Shown here piece after piece: positions 12,193-24,160 of a stretch of DNA of 64,000 nucleotides. The DNA lies in the NCBI GenBank assembly GCA_003833135.1, contig QZLH01000008.1, forward strand, positions 144,190 to 208,189. Reading direction: 5' to 3'. Below the pieces are notes generated by a model, which worked only from the letters and a program-made list of their open reading frames with translations, was not told where the DNA came from and did not search any database. A program made the translations under genes and the position numbers. The stretch comes from Oehlia diaphana (taxonomy: Eukaryota > Glomeromycota > Glomeromycetes > Glomerales > Glomeraceae). The first letter of the stretch is position 1; every line of letters begins with the position of its first letter.

Positions 12193-13377
12193 TTAAACAA
12201 GCAAAACTGCATTAACACACCCATCATTTTCGGGATTATTTGTCACTTTTAATTAAGTAAAAAGTTAGTATAAATATAGGAAAAATATATATATAATTTT
12301 TATATGCTACGTACCTTGTGCATATTTACCCCAAACAACTTTACCAGAAGTTGTAACAAGACCTAATTCAGAAACATTAACTTCAATGACGGTACCTTTA
12401 GTAAGTACACCCAATTGAGTATAAAGAGGACTTTGAGGATTTTTCTTTACACCAATAATTGGTAAACAAAAAGTGGCTCCCAGCTCTGGATGTGTAACAT
12501 GAGCTTTTTTATAACGTAATGCCATGGGTCTAATAAATCTCTCATATTTTGGTGGTTTACGAGTAAAACCATCTCCAACAAAAGTCGCTTTTGTGATCAT
12601 ACGTTTCCATTGTTTGGCTATATGTCAATAAAAAACAAAATTTTAAATAAATAAAATAATCTTATTCTTTTTTTGTAAATTGTTTAAATTAAGATAACTT
12701 ACTTCTATTTTTTCCAGTTTTAACAACTTTAAACATTTCATCTTCAGCGATGCCCCTAACTTTAGGTAAGGGTACATTCCATTTGCCAGCTTTTTCTTTA
12801 CGTTTTTGTTTTATCATATTTGACAATATTTTAGCTCTTTTTTGTCCTTCACGATCTAATAAATATGCTGGTATTGCTCCTTCAGGTACTGCTTGATCAT
12901 CTTTTTGTTTAGTTGATTTCTCTTGATGTTGTTTTATCCTTAATTTATATCAAAAAAAAAAAAAGTATTAAACGTAAATCCTTCAAATCTTAGATAAAAG
13001 CATTAATTGATTACAAATAAACTTACTTCTTTTTCATTTCTATCTTTTCTGCATGTCGCTTCTTATTATATAATTTTGCTCTTATACCATGAACTTTTTG
13101 TGCAAAAGCTGAAGTGCTATGAGCTTCACGTGCCTCCCTCTTTCGCCTTAATTCATTAAATATAATCAACCGTTTTATTACTTAAAAATTCAAAAATTCA
13201 AGAATTATCAAAAAAAAAAAAAATTACATTACTTGCGCTCTTCGTAATCCAATCTTCGTCCATGTTTTTTAATGGATTCTTCAATATATTCGTTTTGTGG
13301 CTAATTTAAAACATTAAATAATCAATTTAATTTGTTGTTTTATTTCAGTACTTTTAAATTCAGAAAATAATTACCAT
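12193..13377 (-). CDS. NSA2: Ribosome biogenesis protein NSA2
   Basis: Six exons: 13377-13375, 13300-13233, 13146-13027, 12938-12703, 12617-12315 and 12245-12193, all GT-AG and in frame, giving 260 residues, the length typical of NSA2. The protein reads [20 protein letters not shown] at the start, a Lys/Arg-rich middle, then the near-invariant eS8-like C-terminal half ([58 protein letters not shown]). NSA2 is a nucleolar factor for 27S pre-rRNA processing and 60S assembly. The first coding exon is the ATG alone, followed directly by a GTAATT donor. The 3' end is 95 bp from the convergent rescue-factor gene. The start is shared with a 338-bp spacer to MAU2. Confidence 0.96.
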
Positions 13378-13715
13378 TTTTTAGTGAATAAATCCTCTTA
13401 AAATCTATCATCTTTATCAGTTATATTCTTGATCAACATGATCATCACGTGAAGTTGAGCCAATAAAATGGTCTCTCCTTAAAGAATTTAAGAAAACCTC
13501 GTTTCACATTTTTAAAATATATTTATATTTTTTATAATTACTATAAGTATTTGCTTATTGCATCTGATACGCGCGATTTTTACGCGAGCATTTTAATGGT
13601 CAATCTTATTGGTTGAAATCTTTGTATGTGCTACACTTGCTATATAAATTTTAAAAGATTTTGAGTTAAATACAAAACAAAGAATTTAATAGTTACGAAG
13701 ATAAAAAATTTTTTT
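13378..13715. promoter_or_regulatory. Bidirectional promoter region NSA2 / MAU2
   Basis: A 338-bp spacer separates two divergent starts. It contains an ATCACGTGA palindrome near 13444-13452, a CCAAT at about 13460 in GCCAATAAAATGG, an ATTGG near 13607 and the GC-rich patch TACGCGCGATTTTTACGCGAGC near 13569-13590. CACGTG and CCAAT are sites for bHLH and HAP/NF-Y factors. Their use here is inferred. Confidence 0.5.
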
Positions 13716-16700
13716 ATGTCACGAAATCATTACCCTTCAAATTATCAGGCATGGCCTAATCAACAACCGCAATCGGCCCAATGGCAATACCAACAACAGC
13801 AACAGCAACAGCAGCAACCAGAGTATTTACAACAACAGTTCATATATCAAACTCAGCAACAAGCCCGAATTCATGGTCAGCAACAAAACTATTATCAACA
13901 ACCGCAAGCTCAATATGGATATATGGAGTATTCTCCTTCACCTTATAACAGGAGTTACGAATCAAATCCTTTTGTGAGCCCCCAAAACTCAATGTCCGCT
14001 CCTTTGTCTCAAAATTCTTATCATATGACTCAACAACTTCCTCCAGTAAATCAATACGCTCAACCTCAAATTTCACAACAACAAAGTCAACAGCAACTTT
14101 ATCAACATCAATTACAACAACAATTTGCACAACAGCAATTGATTCAGCAGTCTCAACAGCCAGTTCCTATAACACTCTCGGAACATTTGGCTCCAGCACG
14201 TCAATTGTCGCAACCTATAGTACCTACTCAAGCTCTTCCACAAGCTCCTACACAAATTAATGTGTATCAACAAACACCATCGTCTCAATTTTCACAGAAG
14301 TCATTACAAGAACCTCAATTACTTCCACATCAATTGTTATGGTATCTAGCAGAACACTATTTAACAAAAGCATCCGCTTTGCCCACTTCATCACTAGCCA
14401 ATTTTCCAACACTATCTCCACAACACCAACGGCAAATATTGGCAGCGATTAATTGTTTGGAGGCAGTTCTTAAAAGTATAACGAATGGGAAAAATTATAT
14501 GACATTAATTGAGTTGAAAACGCGCTTTAGGTTAAGTCAAATTCTTTTTTGGTTTACTGATAATATTCGAGAAGCAGAAAATCATATACAGAAAGCGATT
14601 TTGCTTTCTCAAGAGGTAAATAAAATATGGATAACTAAATAGATTAATAAATTCATTCTTTAATGTTTATACATTTTTTGTATTTTGAACAGCTGGATAA
14701 AGTTACGGAGCTCAAGTTCAGAATGATTGATTTTCAATGTAATATTCTCAAAAGCACAAAAAACTTTAAAGCAGCGAAAAATCTTATGAAATCATGTATA
14801 GTTGAAGCAATAGAGTGTGTGAATTGTTTTTTTCTTTTTTCTTGTTATTTATATATAACTCATTAGTATAAAATATATACTCACTTTAAAAATTCGAATA
14901 TAGGAATAATATACCTAATTGGACATATCACTTTTTATTGCAATGTGCAGAATTTCACTATATCGAAGGAGATTTTAATGGATGTTCGAAAATATTAAAG
15001 CAGGCAGAGTCAATGGCTGATCAGAAAGGAGATGTTGAAATGAAGGTATATATTAATATCAACACGAATTTAAAAAGTAACATGAAATTGGAAATTAATT
15101 TTAGTTTATATTTTATAGGCTTGCCTTCTAATTTCAATGGCTCAATATGCATTCTCAAGTCAAAATTATCCAGAAGCACAACATGCTCTTGCTGAGCTCT
15201 CAACGGTTTATTTTCCACCGCCCTCAAGTCGTCCTCCACCAACATATCATATATTCCCAATATCCAATCAGCTCCTTTATTTACATTTTTCATTATTATT
15301 CATTACGTATCATATGCATACTGGAAATATGAAACAAGCAACTGAAAAGTTAACAGAGGTGCATCAAATTTTAGATCAGAAGCAGGATGAAGTTACATTG
15401 GAGGAATTAAAAGGATACACCACGGTAAAAACAATTTATTTCATCGAGCAACTTATAATTTATAATTCAATGATTATATGTAAATTTATTAATTGTTTTT
15501 TAGATACATATATCAGCTGCACCAACGACCTCAATGACCACATATGCGAATGCAACAACAGCAGCACAAAGTCTGCCGGTCACAATCCGTTGGTTATCAA
15601 AAGCCGAGATTTATACTCTTACATTTCTGATATCAGGGATATGTAATCGTGGAGATACTTCAACAATAAAGTCTATTATATTTTTGACAGAAGGATTAAA
15701 GATTGTTGAGAGTAATTCATCCAAATAAATTAGTTCATGATTTAGTTTAGTCTATTTAACTTACTAATCCTTTTTTAATTTACAGGGGAAATATATTCGA
15801 ATGATGGTAAGCATTAATACGTTATCATTTATCTATCATTATGGATGTATAACATATTTTAATTTTTATTAGACAACCAATTTCCGATCTATGATGTCAT
15901 CAAATCTAAAAAATTTTACGTTACATTAAAGGCATATATGCTTCAGCATCTAGTTGACTCTTATTTGATGAGATCAGATTTCGATGATGCCGAAAAAGTG
16001 AGTATATTTGTTTAAAAGAACCATGGTGATTTTATTGAAATGAAAAATTACTTACATCTCTATATTTTCTTAAAGGCTATTGCACAATTGATAAATTGGA
16101 TAACTGAATATAACTTATGGGCACAATTTCATGTTTCAGTAACACTTGCATTAGGGATGATAAACCAATGCGTAGGTAAAACTTGTGAAGCTATTGAACA
16201 TTATAAGCAAGTGGAAAAGGTAATTTTTTTTTTGAATCAGAATTATATTAAGTTAGGCTTCACTAAATTATTTGTTTCGATTAAGATTGCTGATAATAGA
16301 GAAATTAGAATATTATCTAAGGTTAACCGTGCATTAATAATGGTTGGAAGCGGTAACAATCACCATCAAGATGTAAGTATATTAAAGAAGTTTTTTTTAG
16401 ATAAATTCAGTACTCAAATTATTCTTTATTTGGTGATAGATTGGAACAATAATAAAGGAAATAAAACAAGAATTGGTATACCAAACACATAATATAGATA
16501 ATTTAAGAGCAGCATTACACTTCTTGGAAGCGTTATCATATGGTGATTTCACACGAACAAAGTAAGGACGAAAATATTCTTTTATTTTCTAGAAGTTTCG
16601 TATTTTATCATTAATTTTTTTAAAAATAACTTCAGGGAACATTTGGCAGAAACTTTAAAATTGTCAACAACATTATTCAATAATCAGCTTAAATCTTTAA

Positions 16701-17171
16701 CGCTTTCAATTCTTGGTGAAATATTTTGTGCTGAACATAATGAACAAGCGGAAAAAATGTTAAGTGCCGCATATCAGTTATCAAAGGATGCCAATAATAA
16801 CTTGGGATGTCTTGTTTCAGGTCGACTTTTAAAAGGTATATATAGTAAATAAATCACAAAGGGAAGTTCTACTTTACACATTATATATATTAATTGAAAT
16901 TTATTTATCATTAGACATTTACAGATTTCAACATAATCAACTTAATTATACAAACCGAGCGGCGTTTAATGAACAACATGAATTGGCAGTACAGAAAACA
17001 CTCGCAAATTGGAGCGAAAAAAGAAGAGTTGTATTGGATTTGATCGAAAATGATGGCAGTAAATCAAGTTCTACTCCCATAATACAACATAATTCTAGTG
17101 GTGAAAATAGTATGGGTTCTTCTAATACGAATATGATGCATAGTGTGCCAGGAGGTGGAGGATATGTATAA
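13716..17171 (+). CDS. MAU2: Cohesin-loading factor MAU2/Scc4 with Gln-rich N-terminus
   Basis: Twelve exons (13716-14615, 14693-14814, 14904-15045, 15119-15424, 15504-15711, 15786-15806, 15873-15997, 16076-16219, 16286-16372, 16440-16561, 16636-16835, 16915-17171) total 2634 nt and 877 residues, with all phases consistent. From about residue 205 it shows the TPR-type helical repeats of MAU2/Scc4/Ssl3: LLWYLAEHYLTKAS, LLQCAEFHYIEGDFNGCSKI, QLLYLHFSLLFITYHMHTGN, LRAALHFLEALSYGDFTRTK. It pairs with Scc2/NIPBL to load cohesin on chromatin. The first 200 residues are Gln/Pro-rich (Q runs near 24-35 and 110-150) and absent from animal MAU2 (about 610 residues). Exon 6 is a 21-nt microexon. The exon 2 donor is GTGTGT, chosen because it alone keeps frame. 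The exon 9 acceptor is the weakest call. Confidence 0.9.
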
Positions 17172-18148
17172 ACCACGAGTCTTGTTAAATCTAATATATT
17201 TTTCTGTAATAGATTCTTGTATAGATCTTTAATTATATATCACCGAAATTTAATATAATAGTAAATTTATTAATTTATATTTCTAGGTACATTGTATATT
17301 ATATTTAAGTTATATAATTATTATATTTTAATAATTATTATATTTAAGTTACATAGTTATTTATTATGATGTAATTATTCACAAGATTAGAACCATTTGG
17401 GAGTACCATTTGGAAGTACCATTTGGAAGTACCATTTGGAAGTACTATTTTTAGTCCAGAAGACTTGCTAAAAACAAGTAAAAAACAAGTTTCATTTATT
17501 GTACGATAAATATAAAATCTTGTCAAAATCTTGTATATTGTCGTGCATTATTTTATACGTAATATGGCATATTGTGTAAAGTCGCAAGAAATAAAAAAAT
17601 TTTTCGTTACTTTCAGACTCTCAGAGGGTTGATTGGTATACATATATTAATTAATTAATTGTTTATTTTCGTAAGTAGATGTGTACGAAGATCGAAATCA
17701 TTGCATACTTTTTTTATTTTCGAACATTATAATAACTTATAGTAACACAAAAAACGCCCGCCTGAGAAGTTAAATTACATCATTGTCTAATTACATCATT
17801 GTTAATTAAATAAACAAAGTTTTAGGGATCCATTCTTATGCGAAAAATTTGGAAATGGTATACTCAAATAAAAAGTCCAATTCTTTTTATGTATCTATCA
17901 CACATTTATACAGCTATCGAGTTTAATTCAAGTTAGAATGGTTAGATGTGTCATCAGTAGTTACACTACATAATGCATAATGCAATCCATGTGCAGGTGA
18001 GAAAAATAATATAGTAAACAAGAAGAAAATAGGTCAACATTTTTCATTTTTTTTTTCCATAAATTTTTTCTCGTTATTTTTTTTTTTTTTTAAAAAAAAA
18101 ATCTTTTCTCATTATATAAAATTATATTACCAAGCGAATTATAGAAAA
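17172..18148. other. Intergenic with promoter of the BTB-SPRY gene
   Basis: AT-rich, with a minisatellite near 17.4 kb (listed separately) and long T and A tracts at 18044-18102 close to the next start. No coding sequence supported. Confidence 0.45.
17389..17445. repeat. 13-bp minisatellite, about four units
   Basis: Unit AGTACCATTTGGA occurs three times perfectly at 17402-17440, preceded by one degenerate unit at 17389-17401 and followed by a partial unit. It lies 220 bp downstream of the MAU2 stop. Confidence 0.85.
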
Positions 18149-20125
18149 ATGGGAGCGTGTTTGTCTCGGAATAATAAAAGTAATAATAATAATAACATGA
18201 GGGAAATATTGCTCTATAAAGGAGAATTTTTGGGAGCAGATTTAAGAGCAATGTTTAATAATCCGGTGTATAGTGACATTATAATTACATGTAAAGATGG
18301 AGGAGTAGTATATGGGAGTAAATTATTATTAGCGGCAAGATCAGATGTATTTGCTCGATTGATATTAAATAACGAAGAAAATAACAATAGGAATAATAAT
18401 AGAGAAAGTAGAAATACTTTCAGTAGTAATGATAATCATATAACATTTACAGAATTTAGTTCATCAACATTATTAATAATATTAGAATTTTTATATATGG
18501 GAGATATAATGATAGAATCATTAACATTAAATAATATAGTAGAAGCATATTTAGGAGCGGAATATTTTTTATTAGCAGGACTGGAAGAAATTATTATAAC
18601 ATTTTTGGATAACGCATTAAAATGTAGCGCCGATAATAATTTAGCAGCCAAGTTATTAACACAGGCATCAGAATTCATGTTACCATCGTCAGATGACCTA
18701 TTTTTTCGTACGTTACATAACAGTTTGGTTGTAACACCTTTGGAATCTATTGAATATCATAATTTAACAGCTGAGGGGTTATCATTTATATTATCGCCCA
18801 CTAATATGGATACAACTTATGAAGAATTTGTTACACCAGAATACGGTGTATTTCGTTATATTGTTTTATGGGCAGCACATCATTGTAATAATAATAATTT
18901 AGTCGTATCATACTTTGAACCATTATTACCGCCATCAGATCATGCTGAACATTTAGATGCGAATGAGATAGAACAATTAAGAAAATCGCATGAAAAAAAT
19001 AAAAAAAAATCAAAAACCAAAGAAATCAAAGATATGATTATGGAATTATTAAATCCATTATTACCATTTGTAGATTTTAAATTAATTCATCCTTCAGTAT
19101 TAGCGAATATAATTGAACCGTTGGATATTATAGTGCCAAATGATATGTTAAATGAAGCTTTTAAATATCAAGCTCAATTACCTGCGGGTTCAGGTCCAGG
19201 ACGTAATCGTGGTACTATAGCAGCTAAACCTGAAAATTTGAGATTTCAGTGGAGTCAACAAGCTCATGGTAAACAATGTGTTTTATTGGAAAACGATGTT
19301 GCATTAAAATCAAATACGAGAAAATACGAATGGGCTAGAGCGTCGCTACCTATTAGAGGCCACGAAATTTATGAATGGGATATTTATATTGAAGAATCTT
19401 GTAAACATCTTTGGATTGGCGTTTGTACCGAAAGAAGAGATAAAGTAAATTATTCTTCTTATTTGGGAGGGACCAATTACGGTTGGGTATTAGGTTCAAA
19501 TGGATTACTTTATCATAATAATCAATTGAATCAGTCATATTCTAAAGGATATGGTGTTAAATTTGGTAAGGGTGATAGAGTTACTGTACACCTTAATATG
19601 GGTAGTAGATCTTTAGCTTATTCTATTAATGGTATTAGACACGGTGAAGCTTGGAATACTTTACCTGCTGAACTTTATCCTGCAGTATCTCTTAAGAAAC
19701 CTGCTAAAGTCAGAATTGAAATGCACAAAAAACCAATTATAATTGATAATTCCAAATATATGATGCCTCAATTAGCTCACACATCCAACTTATCCAACTT
19801 ATCCAACATGTCCAACATGTCTCACTCATCCAATTATTCTCACTCGGTCAATTTACCTCACTCAGCCAATTTACCTCACTCAATTCACTCACCTCACTCA
19901 CCTCACGCACCTCACGCACCTCTTACATCTCACACATCTCATTCACCTCATAGACCTCAGTCACCTCACAGATCTCAATCGCCTCATTCACCTCACAGAC
20001 CTAACTCGCCTCATTCACCTCATCCAAATATTCGAATAAATACTTCGATTATTTCTCCCATTATTTCTTCCATTAACACTCCTATTAACACTCCTAGACC
20101 TACATCACAGGTGACGGCTGAATAA
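18149..20125 (+). CDS. BTB-SPRY domain protein with acylation-type N-terminus
   Basis: A single uninterrupted 658-codon frame. Order: MGACLSR N-terminus fitting MGxxxS[KR] N-myristoylation, with Cys4 available for palmitoylation; Asn run; BTB/POZ domain at about 35-155 (VYSDIIITCKDGGVVYGSKL, FLYMGDIMIESL, YLGAEYFLLAGLEE); a BACK-like helical region to about 335; SPRY/B30.2 at about 365-535 (YEWDIYIEESCKHLWIGVC, LAYSINGIRHGEAWNTLPAE); then a Ser/Pro/His tail built from SPH-type repeats. BTB proteins of this kind commonly bind cullin-3 and present substrates, with SPRY as the recognition domain. Membrane tethering is inferred from the N-terminus only. Such BTB families are strongly expanded in Rhizophagus. 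No introns, unlike its neighbours. Confidence 0.9.
   Translation: MGACLSRNNKSNNNNNMREILLYKGEFLGADLRAMFNNPVYSDIIITCKDGGVVYGSKLLLAARSDVFARLILNNEENNNRNNNRESRNTFSSNDNHITFTEFSSSTLLIILEFLYMGDIMIESLTLNNIVEAYLGAEYFLLAGLEEIIITFLDNALKCSADNNLAAKLLTQASEFMLPSSDDLFFRTLHNSLVVTPLESIEYHNLTAEGLSFILSPTNMDTTYEEFVTPEYGVFRYIVLWAAHHCNNNNLVVSYFEPLLPPSDHAEHLDANEIEQLRKSHEKNKKKSKTKEIKDMIMELLNPLLPFVDFKLIHPSVLANIIEPLDIIVPNDMLNEAFKYQAQLPAGSGPGRNRGTIAAKPENLRFQWSQQAHGKQCVLLENDVALKSNTRKYEWARASLPIRGHEIYEWDIYIEESCKHLWIGVCTERRDKVNYSSYLGGTNYGWVLGSNGLLYHNNQLNQSYSKGYGVKFGKGDRVTVHLNMGSRSLAYSINGIRHGEAWNTLPAELYPAVSLKKPAKVRIEMHKKPIIIDNSKYMMPQLAHTSNLSNLSNMSNMSHSSNYSHSVNLPHSANLPHSIHSPHSPHAPHAPLTSHTSHSPHRPQSPHRSQSPHSPHRPNSPHSPHPNIRINTSIISPIISSINTPINTPRPTSQVTAE
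19780..20030 (+). repeat. In-frame minisatellite coding for the SPH/SNL tail
   Basis: Tandem units based on a 9-nt CCTCACTCA motif, and earlier on TCCAACTTA/TCCAACATG, code for runs such as SNLSNLSNMSNM and SPHSPHAPHAP. All units are multiples of 3, so length changes keep the frame open. Length variation between strains would be expected. Confidence 0.8.
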
Positions 20126-20678
20126 GAGAGGGAGGGAATAGCGTTAGGCGATCAAAATATATTTTATTAGCATATTCTTTGTATAATTTTTTTATTTTAT
20201 TTAAAATTGTATTAATTAGAAACAAAACTTTATATACAGTATACACTAGTACATAAACATATATATATTAATAAAAAAAAATCATCTTTACTTATTGTTA
20301 CATTACATGTTTTGAAAATAAATTAATTTCTGATAATCATCTTATGATGATCATCAAAAACTCGACTGCCACGTATCTTGTCAAAAAATTTACCTGCTAC
20401 TTTCAGTAAAGATTTACCTTAAAGAAATTCCAATTATCAATAATAATTTGAGAAAATCATTTACTTTATTTTATGATTACATTCATAAAGCAGAAGGAAA
20501 AGGATATTTCTTAAATAGATTAAAGTTTTATTGTCTGTTATCTATTGGCTACTCGGCTGATCTACGTCTCGACTTGGTTACAATGGACAAAAAATTTTTT
20601 ATATATAAATCCACCATATTTTAACTTACCAATTTTACGATTTTTTTTTTTTTAATTTAATATAAATATAAAATAAAT
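20126..20678. other. Intergenic between BTB-SPRY gene and ERG1
   Basis: Contains the BTB-SPRY 3' flank and the ERG1 promoter. A GC-richer patch lies at about 20540-20590. The last 120 bases hold long T tracts and a TATAAATATAAAATAAAT stretch just before the ERG1 ATG. No coding sequence seen. Confidence 0.45.
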
Positions 20679-22632
20679 ATGGTGAGGGATCTTATCATTT
20701 ATTTTTTTAAACAAAAAAAAAAAATTTTAAAATTCAATATTAGAATATTTCTATGTAAACCTATCCAAAATAATCCTTTAAATAAATCCATTTAATTTTC
20801 TTTTGACACAATAAATACTTTTTTTTAGAGTAATAAAACAACTCCCCTATTGAATGATGATTATGAATTAATTATCGTCGGAGCAGGAATCGCAGGAAGT
20901 GTTTGCGCAGCAACCTTTGGTAAACAAGGAAGAAAGGTTTTACTTATCGGTAATTATTTAATTATTACTACAATCACGTGAAATGTGACATGTCTAACAT
21001 AATAAAATTTGTACTTAGAAAGAGATTTAAGTGAACCAGATAGGATAGTTGGAGAATTATTACAACCGGGTGGAGTAGCTGCACTAACTAAATTAGGTTT
21101 ATCAAGTAAGTCAATAATGCTTATTTTAATTACAATTCTTATAATAAAAAATTTTTTTATTTATATATTAGATTGTTTGGAAAATATCGATGCAATTCCA
21201 TGCCATGGTTATGGAATATTTTATAAAGGAGAAAGTGTTCATGTTTTATATCCACCTTCTGATGGTAAACCTTCTATTGGTAAATCATTTCATCATGGTA
21301 GATTTATTATGAACCTAAGAAAAGCTGCTGCAGAGACTCCCAAGTAAATATGATTTGATGAGAAGTTTAAAAAGATTAATAAGTATAAGTAATTGATTGT
21401 TGTTAATATAGTGTTACGATATTTGAGGGAACAGCGAATGAGATCCTTAAATGTCCAATGACTGATCGTGTATTAGGAGTCATGTGCACTCCTAAAGGAC
21501 AATCTGGCATTACAAAAATGGTATATCGTACATGTTATTTTATTCACTTCGAATTAAAGTTTTAATTTTTTCTTTTTTCTTCTTAGTTTTTTGCGTCATT
21601 GACAATTATAGCAGATGGATGTTTTTCTAAATTTAGAAAAAACTTTATTTCGAAACAAGTTGCAGTAAAATCCAATTTTGTAGGATTTATATTGAAAGAT
21701 GCTAAATTACCATTACCTAATCATGGACATGTCATATTAGGTAGATCCCCAATCTTAATGTATCAAATTGATACAAGAGAAACTCGCGTATTAATTGATA
21801 TACCTGGCAAATTACCAAGCAACGGCAATGGGTCCTTAAAAAAATATATTGAAAATGAAGTGTTACCTATTATACCAAAAAGTGTACAATCTTCTTTTTA
21901 TGATGCTCTTCAAAGTGAAAGATTAAGAAGTATGCCAAATAACTTTTTACCTCCTTCCACTAATATTAATGAAGGTTTAATTCTTTTGGGTGATGCTATG
22001 AATATGAGACACCCATTAACTGGAGGTAAGCAAATTTATTATCAATTGACTTGTATTTAATATATATCAATGACAAATTCTCATTAATGTGACAGGTGGC
22101 ATGACCGTGGCATTTAATGATGTAGCTATTTTATCAGATTTATTATCACGTGATAATGTTCCAGATTTTGATGATTCGAACTTAATTTTGGCTCAATTGC
22201 AAGTTTTTCATTGGAAAAGAAAATTTTATTCAAGTACTGTTATTAATATACTAGCTCAAGCTTTATATGCTTTATTTGCTGGTGATGGAGATGAGTATTT
22301 AAGAATTTTGAGAGAAGCTACTTTCAATTATTTGAAATTAGGAGGAATTTGTGCTTCTGGTCCATGTGGTTTATTAGGAGGGTGAGTAGCTAACTAAATA
22401 CTTATCTGAAATTTATTTATCAGCTAATTGTTAATCATTGTTTTTTAGATTAATTCCAAATCCAACAGTTTTAGTTGGTCATTTTTTTGCTGTTGCTATT
22501 TATGGAACTTACAAATTATTTATTAATGGAAAATTAACAGATTTTCCTCAAAATATTCCAAAAAGTATTTTGATACTTTATACTGCTTGTTTGGTTATAT
22601 TTCCTTTTATATGGTCTGAAATGTTGGCTTAA
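20679..22632 (+). CDS. ERG1: Squalene epoxidase (squalene monooxygenase)
   Basis: Eight exons (20679-20681, 20829-20949, 21019-21105, 21172-21343, 21412-21520, 21587-22025, 22096-22381, 22449-22632) give 466 residues with consistent phases. The FAD-binding GxGxxG is at about 18-24 (IIVGAGIAG), followed by ERDLSEPDRIVGELLQPGG, the FAD motif DGCFSKFRK and the GDAMNMRHPLTGGGMTVAF motif, all diagnostic for squalene epoxidase. The C-terminus is hydrophobic (two membrane segments), as in ER-bound Erg1. It converts squalene to 2,3-oxidosqualene, the first oxygen-requiring step of sterol synthesis. The first coding exon is the ATG alone (20679-20681), followed by a GTGAGG donor. The second exon starts with SNKTTPLLND, a short N-terminus without the extra membrane helix of animal enzymes. 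Confidence 0.95.
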
Positions 22633-23694
22633 AAAAAGTAAATTGAAAAAAATTTTGATAAATTAACTAATTTAAATAATTTATTATCTTAAACATATAT
22701 AATATAAATATGTGAATAAAAAATTTTATTAAATTAAATTTTATTTATTAAATTATATAATGTATTGTTTTTTGTTAAATTTAATAAAATATTTCTTAAA
22801 TAATAATAAATATTTAATAGTATATATATTATACCAAATAAAAATAAAAAATTTAATTTTATATAATACTTTATACTAATAGTAAGTTTTCTATTAATTA
22901 ATATTATATTCTTTTTTTTACTTTTAAATTCTTAATATTTTAATAAAACTAAAAAAAATATTAATATATTTTCATATTTCTTTAACTTTATCATAATTTG
23001 TTTACATTTTATAATTTTTAATATAAATTCAATATATTGAATTTTTTAAAAGATAATTATTTTTTTAAAAACAAAAAATATTTTTCTTTTATTTTTTTTT
23101 ATAGAGTTTTTAATACTATAAATAATTTTTTTATATTATTAATCACTTTTCTTTATTTTATTAATTATATCCTTTTATTTAATTTTTTTTATCATTATAT
23201 TAATCTATAAATTAGATAGAATTAACTTATTAGTTTAAGTTTTATATTACAGGTTTATAATTAATAAAGTAATCTATTTAAAAATTAATAAAACCATATA
23301 ATTTATAGATATTATAATTTAATTAGTTATTAAATCTTATAAAAAGAAATTAATTTTATAATAAACTTATAATATTATAATATATATAGTTAGATTTGTT
23401 TAATTACTACAAGTACAGTTGGCTTGTCCTATAACAAAGTCAGTATCCAGGTGATTTAACCTTTATTATAAAAAAATTTGGTATTACTATAATAAATTAT
23501 TCATTATAATATATATAGCAAACTTTGGTATACATATATATTTTATTATATAAAATTTATTAAATAAAAAAATAATCACAATATGTAAAATTATATCAAA
23601 TATTATACTAGTATTTTATTATTTATTATTATGTTTGTAATTATTATTACAATTATTATATATAAAAAATGAAATTAAGCTATTTTAATAAAAT
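22633..23694. other. Extremely AT-rich spacer
   Basis: Marks the change from the gene-dense left part to the repeat-rich right part. It is almost wholly A and T, apart from a GC-richer patch near 23410-23455. No frame, repeat or RNA gene is supported. Confidence 0.5.
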
Positions 23695-24117
23695 TATCAA
23701 GATTATTTGTCTTGCAAAAATAAATCATTGCTTCAAAACTAAATTTTTGATAAACTTCAATTCTTTTTTTTTTGCATTAAAATTATCTTTTTATTGCTCC
23801 AAATGCAAGATTATCTTATCGTAAAGTTTAACAGCTTTATTGTGAGTAATAGGTAGTAAAGAATCAGAATTTAATTCTTCTGTTTTCTTTTCTTGATTAT
23901 TAGAAAGAACTGTTTTCAATATTTCTTTATCAGAAATCATTTCTGTTATAAGTTCAGAATCATCATATTGAACAAATTTATTGGTAATAAAAAGGTTTTC
24001 AAAATCAAGTTCATTAATCAAATCCTGAAGTTCTTCCAATTCTTTCATATAAATCAAGATGAACTAGGATTTCAGTATCAAAATCTATATCAATTTCATC
24101 ACCTTCATTTTAGGTAA
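23695..24117 (-). pseudogene. Tigger/pogo-type (DDE_1) transposase C-terminal relic
   Basis: Reading leftward from 24117, one frame gives an acidic stretch (NEGDEIDIDFDTEI). After a frame change near 24060 it continues as MKELEELQDLINELDFENLF, FVQYDDSELITEMISDKEIL and KAVKLYDKIILHLEQ. A stop follows at about 23791, then KDNFNAKKKR in the same frame. This pattern is what I recognise as the C-terminal tail of Tigger-like DDE transposases abundant in Rhizophagus; the match is from memory. The catalytic domain is missing. A 354-bp inverted-repeat element with a TA target duplication starts 44 bp upstream of it. Confidence 0.6.
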
Positions 24118-24160
24118 AATATCCACCTTTAACCAGCAATTTTCAATTGTAAATTGTGTA

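Noticed and set aside
13840..14130. Minus-strand 96-codon frame
   Set aside because: It is the antisense of the CAA-rich Gln coding stretch of MAU2.
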